NCBI RefSeq assembly: GCF_949987515.2
Contig: NC_082692.2
Coordinates: 88,545,488 to 88,609,487 of the forward strand
Reading direction: 5' to 3'
Source: Delphinus delphis
Lineage: Eukaryota > Chordata > Mammalia > Artiodactyla > Delphinidae
DNA: 64,000 nt
Numbering within the stretch: the stretch's first letter is position 1; each line of letters opens with the position of its first letter. The translations under genes and the position numbers were made by a program. This document shows positions 37,301-50,324 of the stretch, one piece after another. The notes beneath the pieces were generated by a model that was given only the letters and a program-made list of their open reading frames with translations, had not been told where the DNA came from and did no database searches.

Positions 37301-37744
37301 CACTGGCCCCTATTGGAGGTACCCTCTTGAACATTATGTTGCCAGGGCTTCAAAAAGGAGCTTGTTTCTGAAGGATCAAAGGATCTCTTCTTGTATAATA
37401 AATATGGAGCATTCGGTATATAATGAAGAGAATAAAACATGTCTTTTAAGCTCCTGTATGAGCCCAGATTATGTGAAGAAGCTAAGGAAGGTGGTGGTTC
37501 TCTAGACTTTTGTGTTATCACGTTAAACAGAAATAGATGAAAGCAAAGGCTTTAAACTGACAAAATCCCAAGTAGGAAAGCTCTGGTCCACAGCTTGCTC
37601 ACTGGGTCATAACAACCACCAGCTGATGATTTGGAGAAAAAAAAAAAAGTTTTCCTTTCACAGTAAAGGATTGAGTTTGTTTTATTTTAAACTGTCTAAC
37701 TTCACAAGGTAAAAACCACTTTTTTTTTTTTAGCTTAGAAACTG
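34359..37744. other. Unique DNA, apparently repeat-free
   Basis: I recognise no interspersed repeat in this stretch. The overlapping frames at 34815-35094 and 36985-37268 show no domains. About 36160-36480 has balanced, non-repetitive sequence that could be a conserved non-coding element. Confidence 0.35.
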
Positions 37745-37759
37745 GATTATGACACTGTT

Positions 37760-37965
37760 GAGAAAGTACTAGAATTGGAATCACAATATGGTTTCTACAC
37801 TTGACTTTTGTCACTTACTATGTGCGAAATTAAAGAAGTAACTTAGTTCATTGGATTGTATTTTTCCTGATATATAAATGAACCTGATAAAATTCACAAA
37901 GTTATTTCAAGGATTAAATGAAAAAAGTCATGTAGTGCTATAAAATGTAAGATGTTATATTGTTA
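37760..37965 (+). mobile_element. MIR SINE, decayed
   Basis: MIR order: 'gacttttgtcacttactatg', 'gaagtaacttagttcattgg', 'ttatttcaaggattaaatga'. Confidence 0.5.
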
Positions 37966-38100
37966 TATAAGATAGGTAATTTGCAATAAAATTTGATTAA
38001 ACAATTATGATATATTTTAGTTCCCTATTTTAAGGCTGAACATCCTCTGTTTATGTTGAACTTTATCTTGAGTTGTTTGAATGATCTAGATCAGAGGGGA

Positions 38101-38314
38101 TTTTTTTTTTTTTTTTTTTTTTGCGGTACGTGGGCCTCTCACTGTTGTGGCCTCTCCCATTGCGGAGCACAGGCTCTGGACGCGCAGGCTCAGCGGCCAT
38201 GGCTCACAGGCCCAGCCGCTCCGTGGCATGTGGGATCTTCCCGGACCGGGGTATGAACCCGTGTCCCGTGCATCGGCAGGCAGGCTCTCAACCACTGCGC
38301 CACCAGGGAAGCCC
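38101..38314 (-). mobile_element. CHRS-like SINE
   Basis: Complete minus-strand short CHR SINE with a 22-T tail (38101-38122) and head complement ending 'gggaagcccc' at 38314. The 14-bp TSD cagaggggattttt is found at 38092-38105 and 38315-38328, sharing some T's with the tail. The frames at 38053-38341 are by-products. Confidence 0.95.
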
Positions 38315-38328
38315 CAGAGGGGATTTTT

Positions 38329-39844
38329 GAAACCATTATAATTGTGTTCAGTATATTTAATGCATGAATATGTGTGTATATTTCTGAAGAGTCAGCTTTC
38401 TCCAGATTTTCAAATGTGTTTGTGATTCTAATGGGGTTAAGAATCTCTTAACTGGATAATCATCACTAATTTTCATTTCGCATTAATTGGTAGTCCTACT
38501 ACTATAGGATTGGATACCTGAAAAGTGAATTTAGTATATTGGTTTATATTTACTTAGAGTTTTTGTCTAACTGAAATTCTGCATTATGTTTTACTATACT
38601 ATCTCTTTTTCACATTCCCTGGGGGATAAAAATCAATGCAGATTGGAGATCTGAATAACTTTCCCCAATATTTATAAAAAATAAAAAATTACTTTGGTGA
38701 TTTCCCATAATTAAGGCAGATTTTTTTCTTTCTTTCCTTCTTCTCTCTCTTTTTTTTTTACAGTAACACAACCACCATCACCACCACTGCTGTCTTTTCT
38801 TTTTCTTTTGCTTTAATGTCTTAGGTAATTGCAGATGCACAGTTTCATGGAGAATTGAAACAGGCCTAGCCCTAGGTGACCAAATTTGAAATTTTGCAAA
38901 ATAGGATTGCATTAAATATTTTTTTCTAAATGTTGATTTTTGATATTTTAAAAAGTTAATGTTAATTGAAATTTTCAACCAGAATTGTATCTTTCGACTT
39001 TATTTCTTATTCTCTATCACCCCAAATGTATCTCACCCTCAATGGGTTGGTGTGATCCTTAACTATACTTTTGCCTTACTTAGCCCAAAATAAATTTTAT
39101 TTTAATGAATATTTTTTAAAGCATCATTAGTGATTTTCTATCTCTTCATGTCAGAAATCTCTGATCCCCTTATATTTCTCATTGATTCACTGATCAATTT
39201 TTGGTAGGAGTGGAAGTCATGGCAATCACTGCTGGTTGACCAGAAAGTCATACTGGGAATTTGCATATTCATCTCTTTAACTCAGTGGTTTTGGCATCTG
39301 CCTTGTACTGAGCTCAGTGTGAAGAGGCACTGGGGAATCATGGTCTAGGTCTACATATTGGCGGGTTGTTAGAAATTATTAATTTGGTCTTTTGAGTGAC
39401 ACAATTTTGTTTGTATATTATTCTTCTTGCACACAGTTTCCTGGAGCCCTTCATACAGAATTATTTTGAGTTGGTTCCCATTAAAAGTATTTTGAGAGTT
39501 GTCATTGAATTTGTATATTTTCTTCTGCATTACGATTAATTAGAATTAGCATTTTATTTTAATAACTTATAAGTTAAATAGTTACTATACCATTTAAAGT
39601 CTGTAAATAACAGTAGCCTACTTTAATTTTTGAACATCTTATGACATCTCTTTGTAGCAGTTTTAGATTTTTTTTGAGTTTATCAGAGTAACTTTTCCAT
39701 GCTCTGCTACTTATTTATTTTCACAGTTAGGTTTTTGCACTTAGAAATTTTTTATAGAACAAAGTTTCCATTTGCCAATGAGTGTATATAAAATATGATC
39801 ATCATGTTACACATTATCTCTATTTTTTAAATAGAAACATAATT
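38329..39844. other. AT-rich unique DNA
   Basis: No gene or young repeat. A pyrimidine-rich run lies at about 38725-38760. Confidence 0.4.
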
Positions 39845-40660
39845 TTATTTTTTCCTGCCTTATTGAGGTATAATTGATGAATCAAAATCATTTATATTTA
39901 AAGTGTACAACATGATAACTTGATATACATTGTGAAATGATTACATTTTTTCAGCCTCATCCCTTTTTTATTTCTTCTTTGTCTTTATCTTTAGCTTCCC
40001 CAAACTTCATTTATCTTCTTGACTCTGCTCTGTTTTCTTAGACTTCTCAGCTGCCTCTCTTGCTTTCCCATACCCACCCTCTACCCTAAAACTGGAACGC
40101 AATTTCTTTCTTTTCAGCTTGATAAATTGGGCCATTTACTTACCTAGTTCAGATAACTATGCAGCCTTTGGGAGAAAAGTGTTTTCATTTCTTATCATGT
40201 TCATTTTGGTGCAAAAAAATAATTCATGACTATTAAAAAAATATCTATTAAATTAGATCATATTTACTCTCTCCTTGCCCCTTTCCCCCCAAAAGCAATG
40301 CTCGTAATTTGATGTATTTGTTTCCAATGTTATTGCCCAGGTAGATATAGATACATATAATTTTTTTGTAAAATCAAGCTCAAACTCTATAAAATTTTGT
40401 TGGTTTCACCCAATATTATGACATAAGAAGTTTCTCTAGCATTCAATATTCTTTGAAAATACATTTTTAAAAAAACCTACAAACTTTTCTAATACATAGC
40501 TATATTCCAAGTACTTAATTATTTCTCTGTTTCTGAGCATTTAGGTTGTTAATCAAAATTTCATCATTATAAATTACAGGAAGTAAACATTTTACATTAC
40601 TGTTTGAGTATTTTTTCATATGTTTAATCTAAATCAGGCTAGATTTCCAGTTATGTGAAT
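39845..40660 (-). mobile_element. Old L1M LINE-1 relic (partial)
   Basis: The start matches the reverse of an old L1 3' end ('ccttattgaggtataattga', 'aaagtgtacaacatgataac'). The part after about 40250 is less certain but contains 'gagcatttaggttgttaatc', an L1-like motif. Ends are approximate. Confidence 0.45.
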
Positions 40661-40697
40661 ATTGGCCCAAGCATATGAACATAAAAGGTATGTTAGG

Positions 40698-40877
40698 GGG
40701 CTTCCCTGGTGGCGCAGTGGTTGAGAGTCCGCCTGCTGATGCAGGGGACACGCGTTCGTGCCCCGGTCCGGGAGGATCCCACATGGCGCGGAGTGGCTGG
40801 GCCTGTGAGCCATGGCCGCTGGTCCTGCGTGTCTGGAGCCTGTGCTCTGCAACGGGAGAGGCCACATCAGTGAGAGG
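40698..40877 (+). mobile_element. CHRS-like SINE lacking 3' end and A-tail
   Basis: Plus-strand short CHR SINE with intact A box (tggcgcagtgg) and B-box region. It stops after 'cagtgagagg', without the last body bases and the A-tail seen in its relatives at 54931 and 55974. It is still flanked by an exact 15-bp TSD, aaaaggtatgttagg, at 40683-40697 and 40878-40892. The frames at 40629-40935 are by-products. Confidence 0.95.
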
Positions 40878-40892
40878 AAAAGGTATGTTAGG

Positions 40893-42039
40893 TTATTCAA
40901 TAAAGCAAAATGTTCATAATGTTATGTATAGCTAAACAGTTTATGATTTTTAGGTATTCATTAGTATACATACATGTATGTGTGTATATTTGTGTGTGTA
41001 GCTGTACTACTAGTTGAATATCGATATATTAATTGGGGAAGGGAATGCACTAAAATGTTAGTAATATTTATTTTTGGCAGATGATTTCTATTTTATATGT
41101 ATATCTGTGTATACACATATGTATATATTTATATATACACACACATACATATACATTTGTATTTTACCAGATCTCTACAGTGAACATTTATTACACTCAT
41201 AATAAAGCAAAAAACCCCACACAGTTATCCACCTTAACCAATTGTCATTTCCTATGAAGCCTTTCTAACATGAATTCATGGGTGAAAATGAGTTCTTCAT
41301 GGATGGAGTAGTGAAACCACTTGAAAATTCTTTGTCTCCTAAGGTTCCCTGTGATGTGAAACCTTAAGTAGCTATCAAGACTAAAATACATACAGTGCTG
41401 AAAACATCTGGGGAAGGTGGACAGATTATTGAAATTTAGTCTTATTTCAAGGGCAGATTAGAGAGTGTAGCTCGGGTGTGCTTCGGTGAAGCTGAGAGGG
41501 AAGTAGAGTCTGAGGTCCACAAGCCAGTGGTGCAGGAACAGTGGAGACCAGTCAGGGGTTGAAAACCGCTTGAGCAAATGCTCTGACCAAAGCAGCAGGT
41601 GGAATGGCTCAAGCAGGAAATTGGGAATAATATCCTGGGATCGGATTTGTTTAGACAAGTTCCTATTTCAGGAAGATAGGGCTCCCCATTCATGGGTGTG
41701 CCTGACCACAGTGCAGGACACAGAGTAGACAAGTAATAAATATTTGAATGAATAAACAACGACCCCTTGTGCAATGTTTTGGGACAGAAAGTCCTAATAA
41801 TAGTCATGTTAACTCCCTTTCATACCTAAATGTGCCTGAAAGATTCTCAGGCAGTTTCAGTACATTTTCCAGTGTGACTTTTAATGGTCTGTAATTCCAT
41901 TCTTTAATCATGATTTGAAATGTTTGTGTCACTAAGCTTGAAGCCCTAAAGAACGAGGGTCTGCTTTAAAAGTGTCCTGATGCTGCAGTAATATCTTTGG
42001 CAGTATTTAAGGCTATCAAAATTATAAAGGTGCATTCCG
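40893..42039. other. Unique DNA with TA/AC-rich run and L2 tail
   Basis: A TATA/CACA-rich run occupies about 40960-40995 and 41095-41160. An L2-type tail lies at about 41690-41765 ('taataaatatttgaatgaat'). The minus-strand frames at 41442-41807 are not recognised. Confidence 0.4.
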
Positions 42040-42235
42040 GAGAAATGGTTTTGTAACCCTAGGCAATATGTAAATTCTTTCTGCCTTAGTTTCTCATCTT
42101 TGGAATGAGGACCTTAAAAACAAAAAGTGTCTACCTCATAGAGTTGTACAGATGAAATTAATTCATAAAGTACAGAATAGTTAGCACAATGCCTGGCATA
42201 CAGCAAGCCCCACATAAACATATCCTCTTATCATC
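42040..42235 (+). mobile_element. MIR SINE
   Basis: MIR order: 'cttagtttctcatctttgga', 'gtctacctcatagagttgta', 'cagatgaaattaattcataa', 'agcacaatgcctggcataca'. Confidence 0.65.
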
Positions 42236-43804
42236 ACTAAATGAGTCTGCTTTTGCTATTAACTTGCCCATGATCAACTGATTTGATAGGCTTTTGTCAA
42301 AGGAGCCTCACTTCTCTGATATATGAGATTTTTGTCACACACATTTTGGATCATATATAAAAGCAAAGTGCTCCTCAATCGTTTTCAGAATTGCTACTGC
42401 AAATTTGTAATGGACATTCCTACTACCTGGGGAGACAGTCTCCAATTGCATTAGAAAGTAATGTAAAATCAGAGCTAGATCCTGTTTGAGATCTAAAAGA
42501 TTATCTATTTGATTTATTCTTAACTTAAAACATTGACTGTTTGCTTATTGCTTTCAAAACCATTTCAGAAATGATTTCTGTTAATACTTACATGCATTTG
42601 ACATATTGAGAAAACGGGGAATGCCCCTGCCTATCATACTCCAAAGTAACAGGTCCTGTTCCTCCACCTCAGGGTTCTGCACAACAAACTGCCTTCAACT
42701 CTTGGCTGTAGCTGGTTTCCTAGGAGTTTTGGCAGAAAACCTCACCTCTGAGAATTTGTCCTGCAGTTTAGTCATGTTGATTCTTACTTTCAGATAGTCA
42801 ACGGAATAAATTATAGCCACATTTGATTGTAGAGAAGATAGGACTTAAGTAATTTCCTTAAGATGACACAACTAGTAAGTGACAGAACTCATTCATTCTG
42901 GCAAATATTTATTGATGACTTCCTGTGTGCTACATGATGGAGTTGAGTCAAAATCCAGAGTACCTGAGGATAATCGATATCATTGGCTAATTCCAGATCC
43001 TTGTAGACTAGCCATCTATAGGGAAGGAAGGGGTTCTTGAGAAGGTGTGTTTGTTCTGCATGATGTTCTCAAATGGTGAAATATAAGCCCTCCTTTCTGT
43101 GAATAAACTATGAGTTCACTTGCCAAAAACATGACTTGACCTTTCTGGAAACTATTTCTTTAACATATATGGCCTATCATAGTAATAGAATTCTATTCTG
43201 TATGAATTACCTCATTTCTGAGGGATCTCCTCGCTTTTAAGTTTTAACAGTCCAAGTTGTAGAAAAGACAATTGTATTCACCTCTCCTGTATCCTTCAAG
43301 GTTTTATTTATTTTGATCTATCTGTTCTGTGTATTCATCTTTACACACTAAAGACTTCTAACCTTTTGAGTCTTCCCTTGTATGTCTCATGATCCTAGCC
43401 TCTTGAATATTTTAATTGATCTTCTGTGTACCTCCTTCAACTCCATTATCAGAGAATTTTTTTCTTGTACTTATAGACTTCTGAGACAAAAAGAAACTCG
43501 AAATCACTGTTGGCACTCTCATGTCGTAGATGAAGATACTGAGACCCAAACTGGTTAAAAAACTTGCGCTTAATAGGCAATGTTAATAACAGAGCTAGGA
43601 ATAATATTTATTAGGTCGTCAGATTGCCCTGGAATATTCTTTGCTAATTTCACCATATTATGCTATTAGCATCTTTAGGACAGTTGAATGTATATCTTAA
43701 AATGTGATTGGACAAAAAAAATGTGATAGAACTTAGAGAAATAATTATTATGGAGTCCTTTTCTCAAACTCATGGCACTTGACATGAATGATGTCGTAGG
43801 GAAG
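42236..43804. other. Mostly unique DNA with MIR/L2 scraps
   Basis: A minus-strand MIR/L2 scrap lies at about 42800-42960 ('aagtaatttccttaagatga', 'ggcaaatatttattgatgac') and another at about 43490-43625 ('agatgaagatactgagaccc'). No gene recognised. Confidence 0.4.
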
Positions 43805-44040
43805 GTAAGCTAGTAGGTAAAGGCATGGGCTTGGAGTTACACAGACTGGGTTCACGTCTTGGCTCTGCCACTTATTGTGAGTTTGTGTAGGCTAACTAAC
43901 CTATTTGAATTCATTTAATCATCTATAAAATTATGGTCAGTGCTACCTAACTTGGAGGGCACTCTGTTACATAAGATAATCCACAAATTGCTTAGCACAG
44001 CATCCAGCATCCAGTATGTCTTCAGTTGTTCCTTAGTAAG
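43805..44040 (+). mobile_element. MIR SINE
   Basis: Nearly full MIR: 'taggtaaaggcatgggcttg', 'gactgggttcacgtcttggc', 'tctgccacttattgtgagtt', 'tttaatcatctataaaatta', 'ttgcttagcacagcatccag'. Confidence 0.7.
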
Positions 44041-44330
44041 GGGTCAATAATTTTTTTTTAGTCAACAAATACTAAAACCAATGATCAGGAATAGGGACTC
44101 TTTCAGAGTATTCTTCCAGAAGTGTTTGTAGGAACAAATTCAACATCTTCATATTGCTTGTGTAAGGTTTTGCTTGTAAATAATTTCCAAAAGCAAACAT
44201 TTGTTTGTTTTCATTTTACTGTGCATTCTTTGTTAGGCATATTGAAGAATATCTGTTGTGTGTTCATTTCTACTGTACCACCAGCTTATATCCTAGAGAA
44301 TAGTATGTGCATCACATATCACTTGTTTTT

Positions 44331-44641
44331 TTTTTTTTATGTTGGGGGTAGGAGTTTATTAATTAATTAATTTATTTTTGCTGTGTTGGGCCTTCGTTTC
44401 TGTGCGAGGGCTTTCTCCAGTTGCGGCAAGCGGGGACCACTCTTTATCACGGTGTGTGGGCCTCTTCACTATCGCGGCCCCTCTTGTTGTGGAGCACAGG
44501 CTCCAGACGTGCAGGCTCAGTAGTTGTGGCTCACGGGCCTATTCGCTCTGTGGCATGTGGGATCCTCCCAGACCAGGGCTCGAACCCGTGTCCCCTGCAC
44601 TAGCAGGCAGATTCTCAACCGCTGCGCCACCAGGGAAGCCC
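44331..44641 (-). mobile_element. Long CHR-type SINE
   Basis: Minus-strand CHR SINE with T-rich tail and (TTAA)n run at the left and head complement 'caccagggaagccc' at the right. TSD tatcacttgttttt (44317-44330) and tatcacttgctttt (44642-44655), one mismatch. Only one copy of the internal 22-bp unit is present (about 44515-44537). The frames at 44378-44737 are by-products. Confidence 0.9.
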
Positions 44642-44886
44642 TATCACTTGCTTTTTAAAAGATACTATATTCATTCAACAGAATTGAATGGAGCATCTGG
44701 GCACACATTTTTGAGGGTATGGACCTCCATGATTTGAATCAAGAGCTCATTCATGCCAAGTAAATGTCAGTCGATAACAACGTCTTAAGGATATTGACCC
44801 AAATATTGACTAGAAGCTGGGGTGCTCTCAGTCTGTTTTATAAAGCACTAGAAACTCTCCAGTGGTTAAAGATTGAAATTAGGTAC

Positions 44887-45261
44887 TTAAAAATTTTTTT
44901 ATTTTATTTATTTATTTTTAGCTGTTTTGGGTCTTCATTGCTGCGCAGGGGCTTTCTGTAGTTGTGGCGAGCAGAGGCCTCTTCATTGAGGTGCACAGGC
45001 TTCTCATCACAGCGGCTTCTCTTGTTGCAGAGCACGGGCTCTAGGCACACAGGCTTCAGTAGTTGTGGCACGCGGGTTCAGTAGTTGTGGCTTGTGGGTT
45101 CAGTAGTTGTGGCTCGCGGGCTCTTGAGCGCAGGCTCAGTAGTTGTGGCGCATGGGCTTAGTTGCTCTATGGCATGTGGGATCTTCCCGGACCAGGGCTC
45201 GAACCCGTGTTCCCTGCATTGGCAGGCGGATTCTTAACCACTGCGCCACCAGGGAAGCCCA
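44887..45261 (-). mobile_element. Long CHR-type SINE with tandem 22-bp units
   Basis: Minus-strand CHR SINE. Internal units of exactly 22 bp follow in tandem at 45055-45076, 45077-45098 and 45099-45120, with a further related copy at 45134-45155. TSD aaattaggtac (44876-44886) and agattaggtac (45262-45272), one mismatch. It lies about 245 bp from the previous SINE in the same orientation. Confidence 0.9.
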
Positions 45262-45334
45262 AGATTAGGTACATTTTTAAAAGGAAAAAGAAAAGAAAAA
45301 ATATCCACTTTATTCCAAATACATACACTACACA

Positions 45335-45370
45335 CATGCACAGACACACACACACCCGCACACACACCCA
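45335..45370. repeat. Interrupted (CA)n microsatellite
   Basis: CA units with CG and GA interruptions; the frames at 45162-45404 and 45328-45576 run through it. Confidence 0.75.
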
Positions 45371-45379
45371 AAATAAGCA

Positions 45380-45520
45380 TTTTCATTCGATGTACATTTC
45401 ATAAGCAGCCAGTGTTTGACAACTTGACAGCCACTGTGCTTGAGTCTGAGGGAGGCAAAAATTAATAAAACAAGTGTTTTTCCTGGCCTTGAGGAACTCA
45501 CAAACTTGCAAAAAAAAAAA
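45380..45520 (-). mobile_element. L2-like fragment
   Basis: 'agccactgtgcttgagtctg', 'aggcaaaaattaataaaaca' and 'ctggccttgaggaactcaca' follow the reverse L2 3' pattern. Confidence 0.45.
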
Positions 45521-45724
45521 AATACTGTAAAGAAATCCCTTTCTGTCTCATGAGAATAAGGCATGTACCTGTCCACACAGGTAGCTTATACAGCAGCTGT
45601 CAAGGTGCCTATGCTAGGATGTGGTTTCCACCTATTGGCTGAGTTTGAGCTTGTGGGGGGCACTGATCAGGTGCCCCTCCCAGCCTCATTGCCTACCTCT
45701 GGGTGATGATGGAGATCTGTGCTG

Positions 45725-45950
45725 CCCCTCTGCTCACTGAACACTTTCTAGGTCCCATCCCTGAGCTAAGCCATTTGTACATGTTAGTCCTCTCCCTCAA
45801 CCCTGTACTGCAAGGTAGATACTATTATCCCTTATTTACCGATGAGACAGGTGGAGTTCTGAAAGGTTATGTGATTAGCCTAAGATCACACAGTGAGTAA
45901 GTGCACAGTCACTTTATTTTTAGCTCCTCTGGCTCTTTTTCCTTATGCTT
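45725..45950 (-). mobile_element. MIR SINE
   Basis: Minus-strand MIR: 'cactgaacactttctaggtc', 'aggtagatactattatccct', 'tatttaccgatgagacaggt', 'agatcacacagtgagtaagt'. The frame at 45703-45900 lies within it. Confidence 0.65.
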
Positions 45951-47500
45951 CCATGTCTGTTTTGCCAAATACAGTGGTTAATGTGCTCCTTCCGCCTCTA
46001 TCAGAGTGACATTCACACCTATGACTGTGAGGTTAAAGAACTGAAGTGCCACTAATTTTTGATATGTGTAGCTTTTACACATTCAATCACTAATTCATCC
46101 AAAATGTATTTTTTTAAGCTTCATTATGTTGCCAATCAGTGGCACTGGGATTACAGCCGCAATCAAGGTTTGACATTATGGAACTCAAGATTCACTGTGT
46201 TAATACAGAGTGGAAGCTAGCAGGAATATTTATGAGAGCCATTGGTCTCTTGCTGATTTTGTCTAGAATGCAGTTACAATTTACATATGATTTGTTGTAA
46301 ATTCGGTGGTAAGGAGAATTCACCTTAAAAGTATCCCAGGATGGTGCCATGTAGAAGAATTGCATGTTGCCTCTAAATAATTCTTATATAGCCAGCTCTC
46401 CCCCAGCATTGTAAGAGATCACCATTTCTTTTGCTGAGCACCTATGAAGTCATAGGTTTGCTTGTAGGGGACACACTGTGTGAAAAATACTATTTTCACA
46501 TTCTAAATAACTTCAGAGCAGCAAGATGTTCATATCAGGAAGGCATGTAGACCTGATTTCAGCGGATTCAAAGCTCCTGTTTTATACCTGCCATGGGTTC
46601 ACTGTTCACTGGGTGGACCCCAATCCATTTTTTAACTGCCTCTTACTTTGAAAAAGTTCTTTTTTTCCCTCTAGTGTACTTTCTCTTTCTGTTATTTTTT
46701 CCTCAAGTGAGTTGAGTTTAACTTAATTAGTTTGATGTGCCTACACTATAGTTTCTTTCAGTTGTCCTTTTTTTTTTCAATGAAAAGCAAACAACCAACA
46801 AGGCCTCAAATGCCCATTTTACTTTACTATGGTTCTAAATTCTTCAGATTTCCTTTCAGGATTCCTCATTCCTCCCTTAACATTTGGTAGGTATGTTTAT
46901 TAATATCTCTTAAGTAGAAAAACTTAGGGGCTTTGAAAAATAAACAAGCAACTTTTCTCTAAGAATGGAAAAGAAGCTATTAGAATCTGTGATACTAATA
47001 TCTGGTGATAGGAGAAAGGGTAAAGGCTTTAAACAAACAAATTCAAAAGATTATGTATCCTGCTAAATATAATAAAAGTAGAACCAGAAAGATATTTTCT
47101 TAGACTTCAGTAGTGTAGTGCATGTGTGTGTATGTGTGTACCCTTCTCATAATAATATTTGAGCCTATACTTCCAACATATGTATATCCCAAATTGTACA
47201 GATTCACAGTGTGCTAATATTTACCATAAGAAAACAGAAAAGCAGACAGAAATTTAAAAGAATGTGATACAATGCGATAAAAATAACATATATGCTCATA
47301 TATGTGTATATGGATATTTTAATATCAAACTATATGCCTTAATATATATGTTCAATATCAGTTATACATATATATGTTTTAGTATTACTTGTTGCATTCT
47401 AAGGGATTGTCTGCGTACCCTTTTTTGAAGATCATACACATACAACATGAAGGAATAAAAGGAGACCTAATAGTACAGAAATAATTCTTTATATACACCA
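45951..47500. other. Unique AT-rich DNA
   Basis: An L2-like scrap lies at about 46090-46210. A TA-rich low-complexity run occupies about 47280-47385. No gene seen. Confidence 0.4.
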
Positions 47501-47507
47501 ACACCAA

Positions 47508-47520
47508 ACACACACACACA

Positions 47521-47560
<40 letters not shown>
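47508..47560. repeat. (CA)n microsatellite
   Basis: About 26 CA units with a single GA interruption at 47521; the longest dinucleotide tract in the window. Confidence 0.95.
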
Positions 47561-47562
<2 letters not shown>

Positions 47563-50089
47563 GACTGGATTAGCAGCCTAGAACTTATATCCGTGATTAA
47601 TGTGAGTACCTTCTCAACCAAAGTTGAATGAAGCGGATGAGAGCTCAGCAGGCATACGCTGCTGCTGTGAGCATACAAATAAGTTTGATCAGTAGCTACA
47701 GTCTCCATGCCTGATGCCAAGCAACTATCTTGAAATTGCTAAGCGAGAGTGTGGATAATTCAGCACAGGCACTGATCTCTGTTGTCATGGGTGTCATTGA
47801 CAGAGGTAAAAAGGTGAGACCCACTGGGAAGAGCCACCTGCAGTAGCTATATGAGATGGGTGGGTTTTGAAGAGGTGTCTTAGATTTAATATGGGAACCA
47901 TAAAAGTGGCTCCCTGGCTGTAGAATGTACCCAATTTATGACATTCTTTATCACTGGGATAAGTAGAGGACATCCTATATTATATCATTTAAATTTAGCC
48001 TCAGTAAATGGGGCGGGGCAGTCAGCATATCTAATTTGGAATCCACACGTGGAAACATGTCATTTTTTCTTTTCCCCACTGGGTGGCTACTGAAACACAG
48101 AGGATGCTGGGTACAACAAATGATGGCCAGTTATTATATTCCTGTATTTAGAGAAAAAGCTTCTATTAGCCTGTAGACCTCAATAGATACAATTATACTC
48201 AAGCTAAGTGTACCATGAACCCACTGGTTAGGAGCCATATTAAATGTTTTGCGCTTTGTGAGTCATCCATAAACAGTTCTTTCTGTTGTAATAAGGCAAA
48301 TTATAACAGTGTCAGAAGTCGGCCTAAAGGGATTGAAATGAGGTCACTAAACAGAAGTATACGGGCCACAGTCTGTGCAGTGTGTCACTTGGTCAATTGG
48401 AAAGCAGTAGGGACTATTCTCATACTTGCCAGGGTGGAATTTTTCTTTTCAGTGTATCGGTGTGAGTTTCTCTCCAGAGGCATTGCAATCTGTTTATAAC
48501 TTTCTGACAACAGCTTTTGGAATAAGGCCAAAGAGGTTGGCAATTAATGCACAGAAAGGAAGTGCGTTGCTTGAATATTTTAGCTATCCTTCTTTCTCTT
48601 AAGGCGAAAGATATGGTAGTGTTATAAATCTCTTTAATTAGTAGTTTCTACAGGAATTAGTTAGAATTACTAGATGGAATTTAGCTCTTCTGAATGATGC
48701 TCATTAAGTTAAGACATCTGGTATGAGAAAAATCTTTGACTTATTTTGACCGTCCTTATGTTCAACAGAATATCTTAGCTTTTCATAGATGTACTCTTAG
48801 GATGGCATTCAGAAAAAAAGCTTATAAATAGTCTTTTAGAGATTGGGAGCCAATCCTCAAAGGATTTGGGAAATAACATTAAAACGATTGTATATACTGG
48901 TTGAAACACTTCCTTCATTTCACATGTTGATTTTTTAAAAGATGGGAGGCTTGATGATAACACACCTGGGTGAGAGATGGCCTCTTGAATGGAAGGTTTA
49001 TGTTAACTCTGATTCATAGAGTTCTGATCTTGGAGAGTGCTTCCTGATAGAGCTCTCATCGTTTTAGACTATACAGTTTTATTTTGATCGATTGGTCACA
49101 GCCTCAGACAAAAGCAAATGGTTATTGTGAAAAACAGTTCATGGAGGACTGCCAAGTAGAAATTCGCACAAATTGTGGTCTGTTGCAAAATACTTGAATC
49201 CGCGAGAAAAGACACGTCAATAATTCTTTCAATAAGAAGAGTAATTATGTGGCTGTTTTCTGCATCTCTGCTTCATTTATTCATAGATAGAAGTCTAGAG
49301 GATGTGTTTTATCCTCAGCGACAGAGCAATGCTATTGTTTAGGTATTTGGGAATTTTTTTGAGGGGTGAACAGAAAGAAAAATGAAATCAATTTCTTAAA
49401 CAGGGAAAAGGTAAAAATTAAAAGTGAATCCTTAGATGGGAATTATCTCTTTCTAATCTGTCTCTAGGTGCTGTAAACTACAAACAATAACCCTGTGTTA
49501 ATACTGCAGACATATCATAGTGGAACTAAAGGGAACTTAATTTCCTTGTAAGAATATTTTCCTTAATCAGGTGCTTTATGCATCTTGAATGCATTTAATT
49601 ATTGCAATGCTTGGTAGAAGAATATAGCCATAGCGAGTGACCCAGGATATGGACCAGATATATAATGTGAGTTGTCTTTTGCTTTTGGAGTTCCATTAAA
49701 ATGGCTTATTTTTGAAAGAGCAGAATAACTAAAAGTTATTTTTCTTGTTAGCTGACCTCTGGGCATATTTGAAAGTTGCATCTTGATGATATTTACCTAA
49801 ATATCATTTTTAATAGAAAAATGAATTTCTCCATTGGGATCTGAGCAGATTGGCTTCCTAGGCGGCTTGAAGTTTTAGTGAGAAAACCTATATTTTCATC
49901 AGTCAAACAGAGCTCACCCCTTCATGGTCTGAAGGGCTTTCAGCTTCAGTAACTGTCCCTTGGATCTGGATCAGTGTGAAATCTGACCTGAATCCTCCTT
50001 TGGAGCTTTTTCAAATTCTTTGTGCGGTACCAGGCTGAATTGTAACAAATTTCAAAGAGTTTGGAAGAGTGAGAAAAAGTTTACGTTTA
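47561..50089. other. Unique DNA, no repeats recognised
   Basis: A long stretch without recognisable repeats. The open frames at 48215-48499, 48775-48963 and 49599-49781 have no recognisable domain or convincing splice context. Confidence 0.4.
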
Positions 50090-50285
50090 AGGGCCAGATA
50101 CACAAGGATCTGGTTGTGGGGAAGCTATTTAGCCCTTTTCAACCTCCATTTCCAAATTCATAAAATTAGAATAATAGTTGTAATTTCCTGTAGGTGTGGG
50201 TTAAATCAGATTATTTTGATAATGCTATTAGCACTGTGCTGAGTCCATAGTATTGTTCGGTAAATGTCAACCCTTACTAACATTA
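50090..50285 (+). mobile_element. MIR SINE, decayed
   Basis: 'caacctccatttccaaattc', 'ataaaattagaataatagtt' and 'gcactgtgctgagtccatag' follow the MIR order. Confidence 0.5.
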
Positions 50286-50324
50286 TTAGTTTTTAAAGAC
50301 AAAGTAATTTGAGAAAAAAATAGT

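Noticed and set aside
47385..47720. 111-codon minus-strand frame
   Set aside because: Its middle is the translated CA microsatellite; flanks show no motif.
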